DNA of 62,000 nucleotides from Neocallimastix lanati (nom. inval.) (GCA_016946835.1 JACVTC010000119.1:382501-444500), one strand, 5' to 3'; numbered from the stretch's first letter, positions 22,118 through 36,187 are shown. Made by a program: numbers and translations. Notes: generated by a model not told the origin, from the sequence alone.

Positions 22118-22890
22118 ATAAAAAGAGGAGGGTGGTGCGTTTCGGAATGTGGCTTTAAATATTTACATATATTTTTATTTCGGAATGTGACTTATATTAT
22201 GATATGCGGGACTTTTATGTGCTACTAATTTTTAATAGTATCGTTATATTTAATTAACCTTTTTTAATATATTTTAATTTAAAAACCAAATTAACAAAGG
22301 GTCTTCTCTATTCTACAATCAAGAAGAGTAGTTATTAGAAATCTTTATAATAATTTAATAAATTTTAATAATAATAAATATACATTTAAAATATATTATA
22401 TCGGAGTATAGTATAATATATAATAAATATATATTAAAATAATAAATATAAATATAACTATATAATTCTTAAAATGAAAATAAGAATAATAAAGTTAAAT
22501 ATATAAGAATATAATATATATGAATATAATAAATAATATCAACTATATATATTTAATTATAATTAAAATAACAAACTATTTCATTATATTATATAATATA
22601 TAGAAGAATTACTTATTTTTAATATAAACTTTAAAATAAATATGAATATTTAAGTTATATATATAATAATATTCTTATTATATATACTTAGAAGAAATTA
22701 ACTATTTAATTTAATATATTTAATATATTTAATATTATTATTAATAATATATATATAAATATGAATAATATATGAATAAGAAATTATTTCATATTATTAT
22801 TGACAAAAGAGATATAAATTTAATATTTAATAATTATTATTAAATACACAAATATGTTGCTACACATATTTGTTTTATATCAATTATTTT
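22118..22890 (-). repeat. LTR relict related to copia element 1
   Basis: On the minus strand it shares AAACAAATATGTGTAG, TTTAATAATAATTATTAAATA and GCACATAAAAGTCCCGCATA, in the same order, with the 3' LTR of copia element 1. The middle has diverged. No copia coding sequence adjoins, so it may be a solo LTR. The ends are uncertain. Confidence 0.5.
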
Positions 22891-22906
22891 TTATAAATTT
22901 TTATTT

Positions 22907-23605
22907 ATGAATATAATACTTAAAAGCATTAAAATAAAATTGGCACATATAATTTCTTTGAAAAAATAATTATTAGAAATATTTAAAATGAGATATATTT
23001 CAAAAAAAAATGATGATTAACATTCGCCATATTCTGAAAATTTTTATTTATTTATAAATTTATTCATTTATTTATTTAATAATAATATTTAATAATATTT
23101 TTTATACTATTTTTTAACTATAAAGTTTGTTTATTATATGGAAATATAATAATTTACATTAATTTAAAATACTGTAAAAATTATAATAAAATTCATGTTA
23201 GTATATATATATGCTATATCATTTACTTTATTATATAATTTATTTGTTGCTAAATTCAGTTTTTATATTAATTTCATATCAATATCTTATTTATTTTATT
23301 TTATCATATTATATATTATTATTACAGTACATATTTATTTATTTTATATTATTTATTTTGTTTCGATTGATACTTGCAATTTATTATAATTCACATATTT
23401 ATTTTATTTTATTAGTACTTGTATTTTTATTTTAATTCAAATAATTATTTTATTTTGTTTTATTTTTATTAATACTTATATTTTTATTATAATTCAAATA
23501 ATTTTTTTATTTTATTATATTTCATATGTATTTTTTTTTATTTTATTTTATTTTATTTTATTTTATTCAATCTGTACTTTATATTCATATTCAATATCTA
23601 TTTTA
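22907..23605 (+). repeat. Direct repeat A flanking the MULE region
   Basis: Starts ATGAATATAATACTTAAAAG and is colinear with 27508-28395, sharing long exact runs such as ACATATAATTTCTTTGAAAA and AGTTTGTTTATTATATGGAA. Repeat B has an extra ~200 bp after a poly-T run. Confidence 0.85.
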
Positions 23606-23855
23606 TTTTATTTTATTTTATTTTATTTTATTTTATTTTATTTTATTTTATTTTATTTTATTTTATTTTATTTTATTTATTTTATTTTATTTTATTTTAT
23701 TTTATTTTATTTTATTTTATTTTATTTTATTTTATTTTATTTTATTTTATTTTATTTTATTTTATTTTATTTTATTTTATTTTATTTTATTTTATTTTAT
23801 TTTATTTTATTTTATTTTATTTTATTTTATTTTATTTTATTTTATTTTATTTTAT
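23606..23855. repeat. (TTTTA)n satellite
   Basis: About 50 nearly perfect TTTTA units. The long 'ILFYF' reading frame across it is a product of the repeat. Confidence 0.95.
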
Positions 23856-24360
23856 TCAATCTGTACTTATATTTATGTTTCTACTATTTATTTTATTTTA
23901 TTTTATTCAATCTGTATTTTATATTCATATTCTACTATTTATTTTATTTTATTTTATTCAATCTGCACTTTATATACATATTCTATTATTTATTTTATTT
24001 TATTTTATTCAATCTGTACTTTATATACATATTCTACTATTTATTTTATTTTATTTTATTCAATCTGTACTTTATATTTATATTTCAAATATTTATTTTA
24101 TTTTATTTTATTTTATTCAATCTGTACTTATATTTATGTTTCTACTATTTATTTTATTTTATTTTATTCAATATGTACTTTATATACATATTCTATTATT
24201 TATTTTATTTTATTTTATTCAATCTGTACTTTATATTTATATTTCAAATATTTATTTTATTTTATTTTATTCAATCTGTACTTTATATACATATTTCAAA
24301 TATTTATTTTATTTTATTTTATTCAATCTGTACTTATATTTATGTTTCTACTATTTGTTT
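23856..24360. repeat. Minisatellite built on ATTCAATCTGTACTTTATAT
   Basis: Nine to ten units of about 47-60 bp, each with TTCAATCTGTACTTATAT, a variable ACATATT or TTATATTTCAAATA part and two to four TTTTA pentamers. Direct repeat B carries only one unit (28344-28395), so the array expanded in copy A. Confidence 0.9.
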
Positions 24361-25215
24361 TATTTTATATATTTGTACTTCTATATTATTATATTCTATA
24401 TTTTTTTTTATTTTATTTTTAAATATTCATTTTAAAATTATTATTTCCTTTTTAATATTTTATATCAAATATTTTAATTAAAATTTATATTTTACAAAAA
24501 TCTTTTTTACTCAGGAACATTATGTTTAACTTAATAGATTATTTGAAAATTTAATTATAAATATTAAATTTAAATTTTTTTTAAAGTATACTAATATTAA
24601 CAATAACATTTTTAAACATAAATTACTATTAAATAAAAAGTTATTTTAGATATTTAAATTATACTTATACAAATATAATAAACTAACAAAAAGAACTTTA
24701 GTATTTTTACAAATAGTAAAGTTTTTAAAGAGTGCCTAATAGAAATAATTTAAAATATTAATTATTTCCTTTTATAAGTATTATATTTTTATCATAATGC
24801 ATAAATATCATTATAATTATTTAAAATGTATATTTGAAATATTTATTAAAAATATGAAATATACAATAAATATTTTTATAAAATATAATAATTTAATAAT
24901 TTGTTTATTTTATAAGAATTTTTTATTTATTTATTTATTTATTCACTACTATATAAAATAAAAATAAGGCGAAATGCAATACATTCATATTTTAAATATT
25001 TTATAATACTAATATATAATAATAAAGATATCTTTTAATATATTTTATTTAATAATATTTAATAAATAGTAAAAAATATTTTTTTTAAAAATTTTTTAAG
25101 CTAACCCTATCAATAAATATTAAATAAGTTTCAATATTGAATTTCTTATTAAATAAAAAAATCTAATTATCAATTAATTGTAATTATGATTTTGAAAGGA
25201 TTTTAATAATTATTT
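24361..25215. other. Gene-free AT-rich stretch downstream of the MULE pseudogene
   Basis: No credible ORF. GGCGAAATGCAATACATTCA at 24968 is a stray inverted copy of the GCATTTCGCC motif found in the MITE-like elements. Confidence 0.5.
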
Positions 25216-26564
25216 TTATTTGGATTTATTAAAATTAATGATTTCATTATTCAATCTAATTAAACAATTAAACCAATTTTCGATGATATCATTTTTACTA
25301 CATCCAATATTTTTTAATTCGGCTTCCATATTTTTATAATATATTCAACTAAAATATTAATTTCATCAACCCTTTCTGATATTCTGCATTTTTTTCTCCA
25401 AATTCCTTTAATTCTCATTTGGTAATCATAGTAAGATATGGATTCTTCAAATTGTATTGTATATATTAACTTATAAAATGAAGGTTTTTTTACAAATAAT
25501 TTTTTTAAATAACTGTTATAAGATTCTGAAGCATTATTTGTTATGTGGTCTATATTGTTGTAATAATTCCAATATTTTATATTATAGATATTTAGAAATG
25601 TTTTCTCAAAATAATCTAAAAAATTCAAAAAATGGGAACAGGTAGATTCATATCTCTTGCATGAAATTTTAATTTTATTAAAAATATCAGGTATATATTC
25701 AATATTAATAAAACATAAATTAGAAATGGCTTTATAATAAGTATTTAAAATATTATGATCTTTCACTTCCTTGTAACATAATTTATTTTTTTTCGTCATT
25801 AATAATCTTTTATAATGCCAAATACAATATTTAATATTTATATTGGGAAAAATATTTTCCACTGCATAAGATATTCCTTTTTCAAAATCACAATGAAAAA
25901 TTTTTTCTGAGAAATTAATATTTGAATTATATTTGAATTATATTTTTTTTATTTCATTAAATAATATTTCATAAGTTGTTTGTTCTTTGTTTTTTAATAT
26001 TGACATGGAAGTAGTGTAAAAACAATTTAATTCTGTAACATAAGTTCTGGTAATGGATACTTGATAACTATTAGTTGGAGCTATTAAAAATGTACCATCA
26101 GCAAATATATGTTTATTCTCCATAAATAATTTTGCTTGGAATGGGGATTGAAAAATTATTATATTAGAATTTTTGAATATCATAAAGTATTTACCTCTTA
26201 TTGTTTTATAATATTCAGATTCATTAGGAGCTTCATTTTTATCAAATATACGTTTCGATTTTATATCAGAAGGAATCAAACTTTTTTTTATTTCATCTTT
26301 AATTTTATGTTTTATTAATGATTTGGATGCATTAATTTCATTACCATGATGATTATGTGAAGATTCATAATTTAAAACCTCTTTATTATCATTTAAAATA
26401 ATAAAAGACTTACATTTATTTAATGTTTTATATTCAGTACATCTATATATTTTTGTATTATCTATTTTTAATTTTGAAAAATTATATTTAAATTTTCGAT
26501 CTATAATTATTTGCTCTTTTCCTCGATTTGTTTCACTTATATCAATTTTTAGATTTCCCTCCAT
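25216..26564 (-). pseudogene. FLYWCH zinc-finger MULE transposase, broken by one stop and one frameshift
   Basis: The N-terminal 70 residues form a FLYWCH finger (KYNFSKL, IYRC, KCKSF, SSHNHHG). The MULE DDE core follows: FADGTFLIAP (first Asp), HCDFEKG (second Asp) and NNASESYN (Glu). A TAA at 25940-25938 interrupts the frame, which continues unchanged on both sides. Near 25320 a frameshift joins to a second frame (MEAELKNIGC) ending at 25216. Only these two lesions separate it from a full ~450-residue transposase, so it decayed recently. The family cuts and pastes Mutator-like DNA transposons; no terminal inverted repeats were found, but long direct repeats flank it. Confidence 0.85.
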
Positions 26565-26599
26565 CAAAATTTTAAATATAAATATTAATAAATATGAAA

Positions 26600-27430
26600 A
26601 TATTTATTTTTTATTTTTTATTTAATATGTATTTTCAATTTTGTTAAAAATTACAGTTATAAATATAAATAAATATGAAAATATTTTATTTTATTTAAAG
26701 AAAATTACTAAAAAAATATTTATCTTTTCTTTTTTTATTTTATTTTTTCATTATAAAATAAAATATTTATTTAATTATTATTTATTTATATAATAAAAAA
26801 TTACAGTTATAAATATAAATAAATATGAAAATATTTTATTTTATTTTTTCTTATTTTATTTTTTATTTTTTATTTTATTTTTTTATTTTATTTTTTTATT
26901 TTTATTATCAAATATATATTAAATTATGAAATTATTATAAAATAAAATATTTATTTAATTATTATTTATTTTTATTTTTTTTTTTAAAAAATTACAGTTA
27001 TAAATAAATATGAAAACATTTTATTTTATTTCAAGAAAATTACTAAAAAAATATTTTATTTTATTTCAAGAAAATTACTAAAAAAAATATTTATCTTTTC
27101 TTTTTTTTATTTTATTTTTTTATTATAAAATAAAATATTTATTTAATTATCATTTATTTATTTATTTATGTAATAAAAAATTACAGTTATAAATATAAAT
27201 AAATATGAAAGTATTTTATTTTATTTTTTTTGTATTTAATTTTTTTAATCTTTTTTATTTTTTTTTTTTTTTTTTTTTTTTATTTTTTTTATTTTTTTAT
27301 TTTTTATTTTTTTATTTTTTTATTTTTTTATTTTTTTATTTTTTATTATCAAATATATATTAAATTATGAAATTATTATATAATAAAATATTTATTTAAT
27401 TATTATTTAATTATTTATTTATATAAAAAA
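26600..27430. repeat. Tandem array upstream of the MULE gene, period about 150-190
   Basis: Four copies of a unit beginning ATTACAGTTATAAATA (26651, 26802, 26992, 27181), each followed by AATATGAAAATATTTTATTT and T-rich spacers. The array lies directly 5' of the transposase start and may be its subterminal repeat. Confidence 0.8.
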
Positions 27431-27507
27431 ATTTATATATAATACGCCATCTCAAAAAATATGTGGCTTATATCTATTCACGTGCGGTTCCGAAACGAGC
27501 TCTCCCC

Positions 27508-28395
27508 ATGAATATAGTATTTAAAATATTAAAATAAAATGACACATATAATTTCTTTGAAAAAATAATTATTAAAAATATTTAAAATGTGATATATTTC
27601 AAAAAAATTGATGATTTACAATATATATTTAATTCTCCATATTCTGAAAATTTTTATTTATTTATTAATTTATTCATTTATTTATTTAATTATAATATTT
27701 AATAATAATTTTTTTTTTTTTTTTTTTTTTTTTAATAATAATAATATTATTAAATTTTATAATAAATGTTAAATTTTTTTTACAGTCAATTATTACACTT
27801 TATTTATATTATTCAATAATTTTATATATTCTTTAAAAAATTATAAGAATATTTAGATTATGTTCTTAAAAAATTATTTAATTAATAATTCTTTCTTATT
27901 TTTATACTAATTTTTAACTATAAAGTTTGTTTATTATATGGAAATATAATAATTTACATTAATTTAAAATACTTGTAAAAATTATAATAAAATTCATGTT
28001 AACATATATATATGCTATATCATTTATTTTATTATATCATTTATTTGTTACTAAATTCAGTTTTTATATTAATTTCATATCAATATCTTATTTATTTTAT
28101 TTTATCATATTATATATTATTTTTTCACTGTTTATTTATTTTATTTTATTTTATTTCGCTTGATACATGCAATTTATTATAATTCACATATTTATTATAT
28201 TTATTTTATTTTATTAGTACTTGTATTTTTATTTTAATTCAATTAATTATTTTATTTTGTTTTATTTTTATTAATACTTATATTTTTATAATAATTCAAA
28301 TATTTTTTTATTTTATTATATTTCATATTTATTTTATCTTATTTTATTCAATCTGTACTTTATATTCATATTTCAACTATTTATTTTATTTTATT
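27508..28395 (+). repeat. Direct repeat B flanking the MULE region
   Basis: Copy of 22907-23605 in the same orientation, 4.6 kb apart start to start. It contains a poly-T run and about 200 bp of extra AT sequence at 27708-27905 that copy A lacks. Confidence 0.85.
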
Positions 28396-29161
28396 TTACT
28401 TTATTTTATTAAAATAAGCAAAAGTTTATATTTATCTTACGATGTAATAAAAAATAGAATAATGTATAATGTATTAATTATTTATTTATATTTCATATCA
28501 ATCTGTATTAAAAGTACAATGATAAAAAAAAAATATAAAGGTATGAATATAGTATTGATTTTAATAGTACTTTCTATATATATATTTTTTTTGTTTTTTT
28601 TTTTCAAATTCCTCTAATTCTCATTTCACCTTTTCACAATCATTGTAATCTAAAGAATTTTCATTTAAAAAAGAAAAATCTTTAGATTATAACGATTTTT
28701 TTATTAAAGTTTATATTGATTTATAAAATATTATTATTTTTTTTTTTTTTTCGTTGAAAATAATTTATGGAAGTAATTAAAAGTTTAATCACTACTGATC
28801 TGATATGTTACACAAAATAAATATTTCATATATAATTTATTAAAATTCTTCGTACAGAATTGTTCAGTGCAAGGTTTACATTGTTATATAATTTAAAAAA
28901 TTAAAGTTTTATACTTTTTAAATAAATATAAATATAAAAAAGAAATCTAACGAAAATAATAATACTTTTATCATTATAAATAAAAAATAACAATACTTTT
29001 ATCATTATAAATTAAAAAATAATTGTATATAAAAAGTATATTAAATTAAGAAATATTTTAGAAATTTTTTATTTTCTTTATACATATTTATATCATTTGT
29101 ATTTTTAATTTTGATTCAAAAAAAAAAAAAATAAAAATAAAAATATAAATAAAAAAAAAAA

Positions 29162-29192
<31 letters not shown>

Positions 29193-29213
29193 AAATAATA
29201 AAAATCAATTAAA
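28396..29213. other. Upstream region of the ankyrin gene
   Basis: No ORF. It includes an imperfect hairpin at 28646-28690 (TAATCTAAAGAATTTTC against GAAAAATCTTTAGATTA) and a doubled AACAATACTTTTATCATTAT at about 28958-29010. An A-rich tract (29116-29212) leads into the ATG, typical of 5' leaders in such AT-rich genomes. Confidence 0.55.
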
Positions 29214-30559
<1,346 letters not shown>

Positions 30560-30669
30560 GAATTTTAAATATTACTGAAATAAAACAAGAAATTATTATT
30601 TTATTACGTAAAAATAAAAACAATGATATAATCAATATAGAATTCACTGAAGAAAGTGGACTTTTAAAA

Positions 30670-32025
30670 ATGTTTAACAAAATTCCAATATCAAACGATA
30701 ATAAAGGTGATCTTGCCATTGGTCTTTATGATTATAAGGGGGCTCAACCTAATGAATTAAGTATTCTTAAAAATGAATATTTAATTATTACTAACTGGAA
30801 TGTTAACGGATACGCCTTTGGTTATAAAAAGGAAAACCCACAGGAGCGGGGTATTGTTCCTGTTACATTAATTAGTAAAGTTAGTAATGATGAAAAACAT
30901 CAATCTTCTTCAACTATTGTAGAAAGTAATAGTGTACCATCATTAAGTAGTAATAATTCATATTGTCCACCGCAAAATAATTATAACTCTATATATCCCA
31001 ATCAAATACCATATAATCCTCAAAACCAATATCCTATTTATTATCCTTATTCATATATTACGGTTCCTAAAAATCAACAATCACAACAACAACTAATATC
31101 TACTTATCTTCAGCAACCACCATCTTCAATTAGTCAACCACCATCAACATCCCCATATCCCCAACCCCCAATATCACCATATCAACTACCACCACCAACA
31201 TCCCCATATCAATCACCATCTACAATTAGTCAACCACCACCAACATCACCATATCAAAAACCAACTGCACCTAGTGAACAACCAACTGCACCTAGTGAAC
31301 AACCAACTACACCTAATGAACAACTAGCTGCACCTAATGAACAATCAACTACACCTAATCATCCACCACCAGCATCACCATATCAACAACCAATTGCACC
31401 TAATCAACAACTAACTACACTCAATCTACCATCATCAACATCATCATATCAGCAATCTTCTACATTTAATCAACTACCTCCACCAGCATCACCTAATCAA
31501 CAACCATCCACTCTCAATAAACTATCACCAACACCACCATATCAACAACCATCTACATTTAATCAACCACCACCAACACCACCATATCAAAAACCATCTA
31601 CTTTTAATCAACCACCACCAACATCACCATATCAACAACCATCTACTTTTAATCTACCACCACCAATATCACCATATCAAAAACCATCTACTTTTAATCT
31701 ACCACCACCAACATCACCATATCAACAACCATCTACTTTTAATCTACCACCACCAACATCACCATATCAACAACCATCTATTTTTAATCTACCACCACCA
31801 ACATCACCATTTCAACAACCATCTACTTTTAATCAACCACCAGCCATTTTACCATATCAACTACCATTTTTTTCATCATATCAACCACCAACTAGATTGA
31901 ATCAACAACAACAAATGTCGCCATATCATCAACCATATATTTCACCATACCAGCAATCGCCATCATCATCCTATCAACCTCATGTTTCATCATACCAACG
32001 ATCACAACCAAAATCACCACATTAA
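30670..32025 (+). CDS. SH3-domain protein with long proline/glutamine-rich tail
   Basis: The first ~70 residues hold an SH3 fold: AIGLYDYKGAQPNELS, then ITNWNVNGYAFGY and RGIVPVTLI (ALYDY, W, G..P..Y/I positions). SH3 domains bind proline-rich peptides in signalling and cytoskeletal complexes. The rest (residues ~100-450) is low-complexity Pro/Gln/Ser, with tandem PSTFNxPPPTSPYQQ units. The reading frame is open upstream of the ATG through KRILNITEIKQEI... into the poly-Asn tract. The native start may therefore lie in the ankyrin ORF. No introns are evident. Confidence 0.8.
   Translation: MFNKIPISNDNKGDLAIGLYDYKGAQPNELSILKNEYLIITNWNVNGYAFGYKKENPQERGIVPVTLISKVSNDEKHQSSSTIVESNSVPSLSSNNSYCPPQNNYNSIYPNQIPYNPQNQYPIYYPYSYITVPKNQQSQQQLISTYLQQPPSSISQPPSTSPYPQPPISPYQLPPPTSPYQSPSTISQPPPTSPYQKPTAPSEQPTAPSEQPTTPNEQLAAPNEQSTTPNHPPPASPYQQPIAPNQQLTTLNLPSSTSSYQQSSTFNQLPPPASPNQQPSTLNKLSPTPPYQQPSTFNQPPPTPPYQKPSTFNQPPPTSPYQQPSTFNLPPPISPYQKPSTFNLPPPTSPYQQPSTFNLPPPTSPYQQPSIFNLPPPTSPFQQPSTFNQPPAILPYQLPFFSSYQPPTRLNQQQQMSPYHQPYISPYQQSPSSSYQPHVSSYQRSQPKSPH
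31245..31860 (+). repeat. Coding minisatellite in the proline-rich tail
   Basis: The units encode (P)SEQPTAP at first, then PSTFNxPPPTSPYQQ (about 51 bp, from 31540 to 31835, six units). The repeat is in frame throughout, so length change is tolerated by the protein. The tail could itself be an SH3 or WW ligand. Confidence 0.85.
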
Positions 32026-32104
32026 CAACCAGTTATAACCCCTAATAATATAAATTAAAAATACTAAATAATAATAAAAAAAAAAATAAATAAAATAAAA
32101 TAAA

Positions 32105-32146
<42 letters not shown>

Positions 32147-32374
32147 CCCCTAATAATATAAAAAAAAGTTATATATATTATTTAAAATTTATATAGTAAA
32201 TAATGATAAAATAATATATGTATAAAAAAAATTACTAATAATAAATAACTATAAATAAAAATAAAAAAAAAAAAAAAAATAAAAATAAAAAAAGTATAAC
32301 CAAAAAATTAAACAATAATAACAAATAATTAATGCACTACACATTTTTATATTATTTTCCTATTTATTAAGTTT
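32026..32374. other. Gene-free AT-rich stretch with poly-T
   Basis: Contains a 33-nt T run (32110-32142) and A-rich runs. It separates the SH3 gene from the broken end of copia element 3. Confidence 0.6.
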
Positions 32375-34575
32375 TCTTTTAAATTCCAATTATACATACG
32401 ACTTTACCTCCCACCATTTTCTTAAAAATACAAGGTTCAGAAATTAGCTAATAAAAATTGTTATTTTTAAGAAAATTAGTAAAAACAATATTCCATAGTC
32501 GGGCCTGATTGCTTAAGGCCATATAGGGCTTTATGTAGTAGCCAATATCATTTACCAAAATTGACATCTCCTGGAGGAATATTAACATATTAACATAAAT
32601 ATTTTTATCAAGGGGAGCATTTAAATGGGCAGCTTTTATATCCAATTGCATAATATTCCATTTAAACTTGGATACTAATGATAAAAGTAATTTAAGGCAA
32701 TCAATGTTCAGGGTAGGTGAATAAGTTAATTCGTAGTCAATACCTTTTTTCTGAGTGAAACCTCTAGCTACAAGGCGAGCTTTGTACTTTATAATGTTTT
32801 CAAAAGCATCTCTTTTGACTGTATATACCCATTTCGTAGATACGGGAGAAATACCGGTGGGAAGATATTTAGTAAATGACATTGTATCATTGTCGTACAG
32901 GTTTTTAAGTTCTTGAGCCATAGCCTCTTTCCATTTCAAGTTGTTTGGAGATGATAATGCATGTTTATAAGTTAGAGGGCTATAAGTGGTGATTGTTGAA
33001 ATGTTTTCCAAGTTATCTAAAGTTAAATTATCAGATTTTTGTTTCTTTGAATAAATATTAATAATTGGACTACCAGATCTTTTAATTGGTGAATTAAATG
33101 ATTGTTTTAGTTTTTTAATCGAATTTGATTCCTTTTGATTTGAATTCCTTTTCACAGGGATAAAATTTTGAATATGATCATTATTGTTAATTTTCTTGTT
33201 AGCATTTCCATTATTGGAAATTAAAAGTTTCCTTTTTGTGGATTTGTTAAATGAGTCATTTGGAATTGTTCTTTCTTTACTATTAGTATTAATAGTTGGA
33301 TAAGAAATAGTTTTTGTATTGTTGACATTAATTGAATTAAGATCATCTGCTAATTTGTTTATTATATTTTCTGTACTGTCATTAATTAACTTTTGATTAT
33401 CAATTGAGTTATCATTATCTTTTATATCTGTATTATTATCATTATTGTTGTTGTTGTTACTATTATTATTATTATTATTATTATTTTGTTCAGTATAAAT
33501 GATATTTTCATTGTTATTAATAAGTTTATTATTAATATCTATATTTGTGTTAATAAATCCTGTTTCAGTAATATAATTATCGTTATTGAATATGTTTGTA
33601 GGCAAATTTTAAAAATTATTATTAGAAATTATTGTTCCGGGAGTAGACTCATCAAATACGGCTTCTCTTACAAGATGGATATTGTGTTCTTTAGAATCCA
33701 TAATTATGTAACAATTTGATTCGATATTAAGTCCTAGAAATATACCTTTTGAAGTATTACTTTGGATTTTGATTTGTTTTTAGAAAAGTTTTTATAATAA
33801 GCGACGCATCCGAATACTTTAATGTACTTTAAATCATCCTTTTTATGGTAAAATAATTCGTTCGATATTTTATTTCCATTTCCTTTACGTGGTGTAATAT
33901 TGTATAGTATATTTGCATATTTTATGGCGTAATCCCAAAATTTAATATCCAAGTTACTCCAATGTAATAGAGTCTTTGCACAATTTACTAGGGTGTAGTT
34001 GAATCTTTCGGCTTTACCATTGTTTTCTGGGTTATAAGGAGGAGAATATGACCTAATAATACCATTGTCTTCACAGAATTTTATGATATTATTGTTATTA
34101 TATTCTGTTCCTTGGTCAGTATGAAATTTTCTAATTTTAAAATTGAATTAGTTGTTTGAGTAGATAAAAAAAGTTTTTAACTATTCTCGGGACCTCGGAT
34201 TTATTTTCAATTAGAAACAACGAGCTTTTTCTTGAAAATTCATCAATAAATGTAAGGATATACACTTTACCAGTAATGGATTTTGGAAGAGGTCCGACTA
34301 AGTCTGAATGAATGACTTCTAATATTCTGAAGGCTTTAGGTGTTTCTTTGTTATGTGGTTTCCTATTTAACTTAGAGATTTTGCAATCGAAACAATTTAC
34401 CGGTTTAACATTGTGGATATTAAGATATTTATTAATATTGTCTTGGTAGAAATGATCCAGTCTTCTATGCCAGAGCATTTTACTTTGGTTGTTGATTTCT
34501 TCATCTTCAATATTTGAAATATTATTAACGTTGGATGTAATGCTAATTTTATTAATTGTTTGATTATAATATTTA
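32375..34575 (-). pseudogene. Ty1/copia element 3: integrase and partial RT, truncated at both ends
   Basis: Begins in the pre-integrase region (MLWHRRLDHF, CFDCKISK). The integrase core has HSDLVGPLPKS, HTDQGTEY and NNGKAERFN (D,D,E). An Asn-rich linker follows, then RT motifs KWKEAMAQELKNLYDNDT, KARLVARGFTQKKGIDY and QLDIKAAHLNAP. It ends just before YVDD (last readable VVCIIGI), so RT catalysis, RNase H and both LTRs are missing. Stops near 33604-33606, 33952-34136 and 32447 break the frame. There are no LTRs, no PBS and no target duplication, so it is a fragment left by deletions. Confidence 0.88.
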
Positions 34576-35579
34576 ACTAAATAGTTAATTATTATTATTT
34601 TAAAATAGTTTATAGTTATAGAAAATTATATAAAGAATACTTTTTCTTTATATTTATTCTTTGCAATTCAAAGTAGTTATAATTATAATAGTGAAATTGC
34701 CAAATTAAATATACTTTCTATAATAAAATTAGTTTAGTAATATTTAAATATGAATTTATAAAATTTAGTATTTAATTAAATAAATTTTAATTATAAAATA
34801 AATAAATAAATAAATAAATTTTAATAAATAAATAAATGAATAAATAAATTTTAATAAATGAATAAATAAAATTATATTTATATTAATAAGTTACATAAAT
34901 AAATAAATAAATAAATAAATAAACTTCTCCCAGTAAGAGATACTGAACCAGGAGTACTTTGTCAAATATTACTATTTTAAAGTAGGTATATAGTTTTTTT
35001 TATATATATATTTCAAAGTATAAATATTAATATTATTATTCATTTATAAATTGTAAAAAAAAAAAAATGTTTTTTCATTTTAAATTAATTCAATTATAAA
35101 TTATTATATTAATAAATGATCTTTACAATACTGTTTATAATAATTTTTTTTATATATAAGCTTTTCATATTATATCATAGAATATTTTTTCTATAATAAT
35201 GCTATTGTAAACCATAATCAAAAAATTTTATTTATTATAATATTCTTATTTGTATATACATCAGTTATGTAGAATTTAAAAATAAATAAATTCGTTGTTT
35301 AATTTGTTATTAATTCTTTAAAATTTTCCACTAATTTTTAATAGGAAGAATTTATATATAAATTTATATATATATTTTTTATGTTGAAATATATTAAAAC
35401 ATTATTACTCAATAGATTATAAAATTATTAATAATTTTTACATCTCATGTAATATTATTTTAGAAAAGTGAATTATTATTTTTTTTTTTTCTTTTGCAGC
35501 TTCTTAATATTTTATATATTTTATCTGGATCTGGTGTATGTTTATTTTTTCTTTTTTTTCAGAGTTTTTAATTATTTCT
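34576..35579. other. Gene-free AT-rich stretch
   Basis: Simple (AAAT)n and (TTTA)n tracts. CTCCCAGTAAGAGATACTGA at about 34926 is a short GC-richer patch with no recognisable coding. Confidence 0.55.
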
Positions 35580-35634
35580 TCAACAGAATTATATTATTCT
35601 ATTTCACGAGTATAGAATAATATAATTCTGTTGA
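35580..35634. repeat. Perfect 23-bp hairpin, 9-nt loop
   Basis: TCAACAGAATTATATTATTC... (35580-35602) is exactly inverted at 35612-35634 around TTCACGAGT. GAGAGTTGCATTTCGCC follows at once. Confidence 0.95.
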
Positions 35635-35887
35635 GAGAGTTGCATTTCGCCAAGTGGCGTATTGATATAAATGAATGAATAAATAACTAAAAATTCAATA
35701 TAATTTTTTTAAACTTGTTTTTATTATATTTAATAATTAATTATAGATATTTTTTAATATTTTTTAAAATAGTAATAAAATAATTATTAATAGTATTTAA
35801 TTATAAAAATATATTTAATTATAAAGATATATTTTAATATTTTGTAAAAAATAATATTAAAATAACAATATTTTAATTATAAAAATA

Positions 35888-36187
35888 GGGAGTGTTGCAT
35901 TTCTCCAAATTGCATTTTTGCATTTTTCCCAGGTTACATTTCTCCAAGTGGCTTAGTATTAAAATGTTGCATTTCGCTAGGTTGCATTTCGACAAGTGGA
36001 GTATTGATATAAATAAATAAATGAATAAATAAATAAATATTAATTCAAAATAATTTTTTTTAAAATGGTTTTTATTCAATATTAATAATATTTAATTTTA
36101 TCCATTCATTTATTTATTTATTTAATAATTTTAATTTTGCGAAATGCAACTTGTCGAAATTGCAATTTGGGGAAATGTCCCACTCCC
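35888..36187. mobile_element. MITE-like element, copy 2 (300 bp)
   Basis: The left end GGGAGTGTTGCATTTCTCC and the right end (reverse complement GGGAGTGGGACATTTCCCC) are inverted for about 30 bp, including CAAATTGCA. No ORF of note. Internal GCATTTCGCTAGG and GCATTTCGACAAGTGG repeat the motif, and ...AAGTGGCGTATTGATATAAAT just outside (35651) recurs inside (35992). No clear target duplication was seen. Confidence 0.55.

Noticed and set aside
23195-24481. Long overlapping ORFs rich in ILFYF, up to 298 codons.
   Set aside because: Produced by the (TTTTA)n satellite and minisatellite, which are open in several frames.
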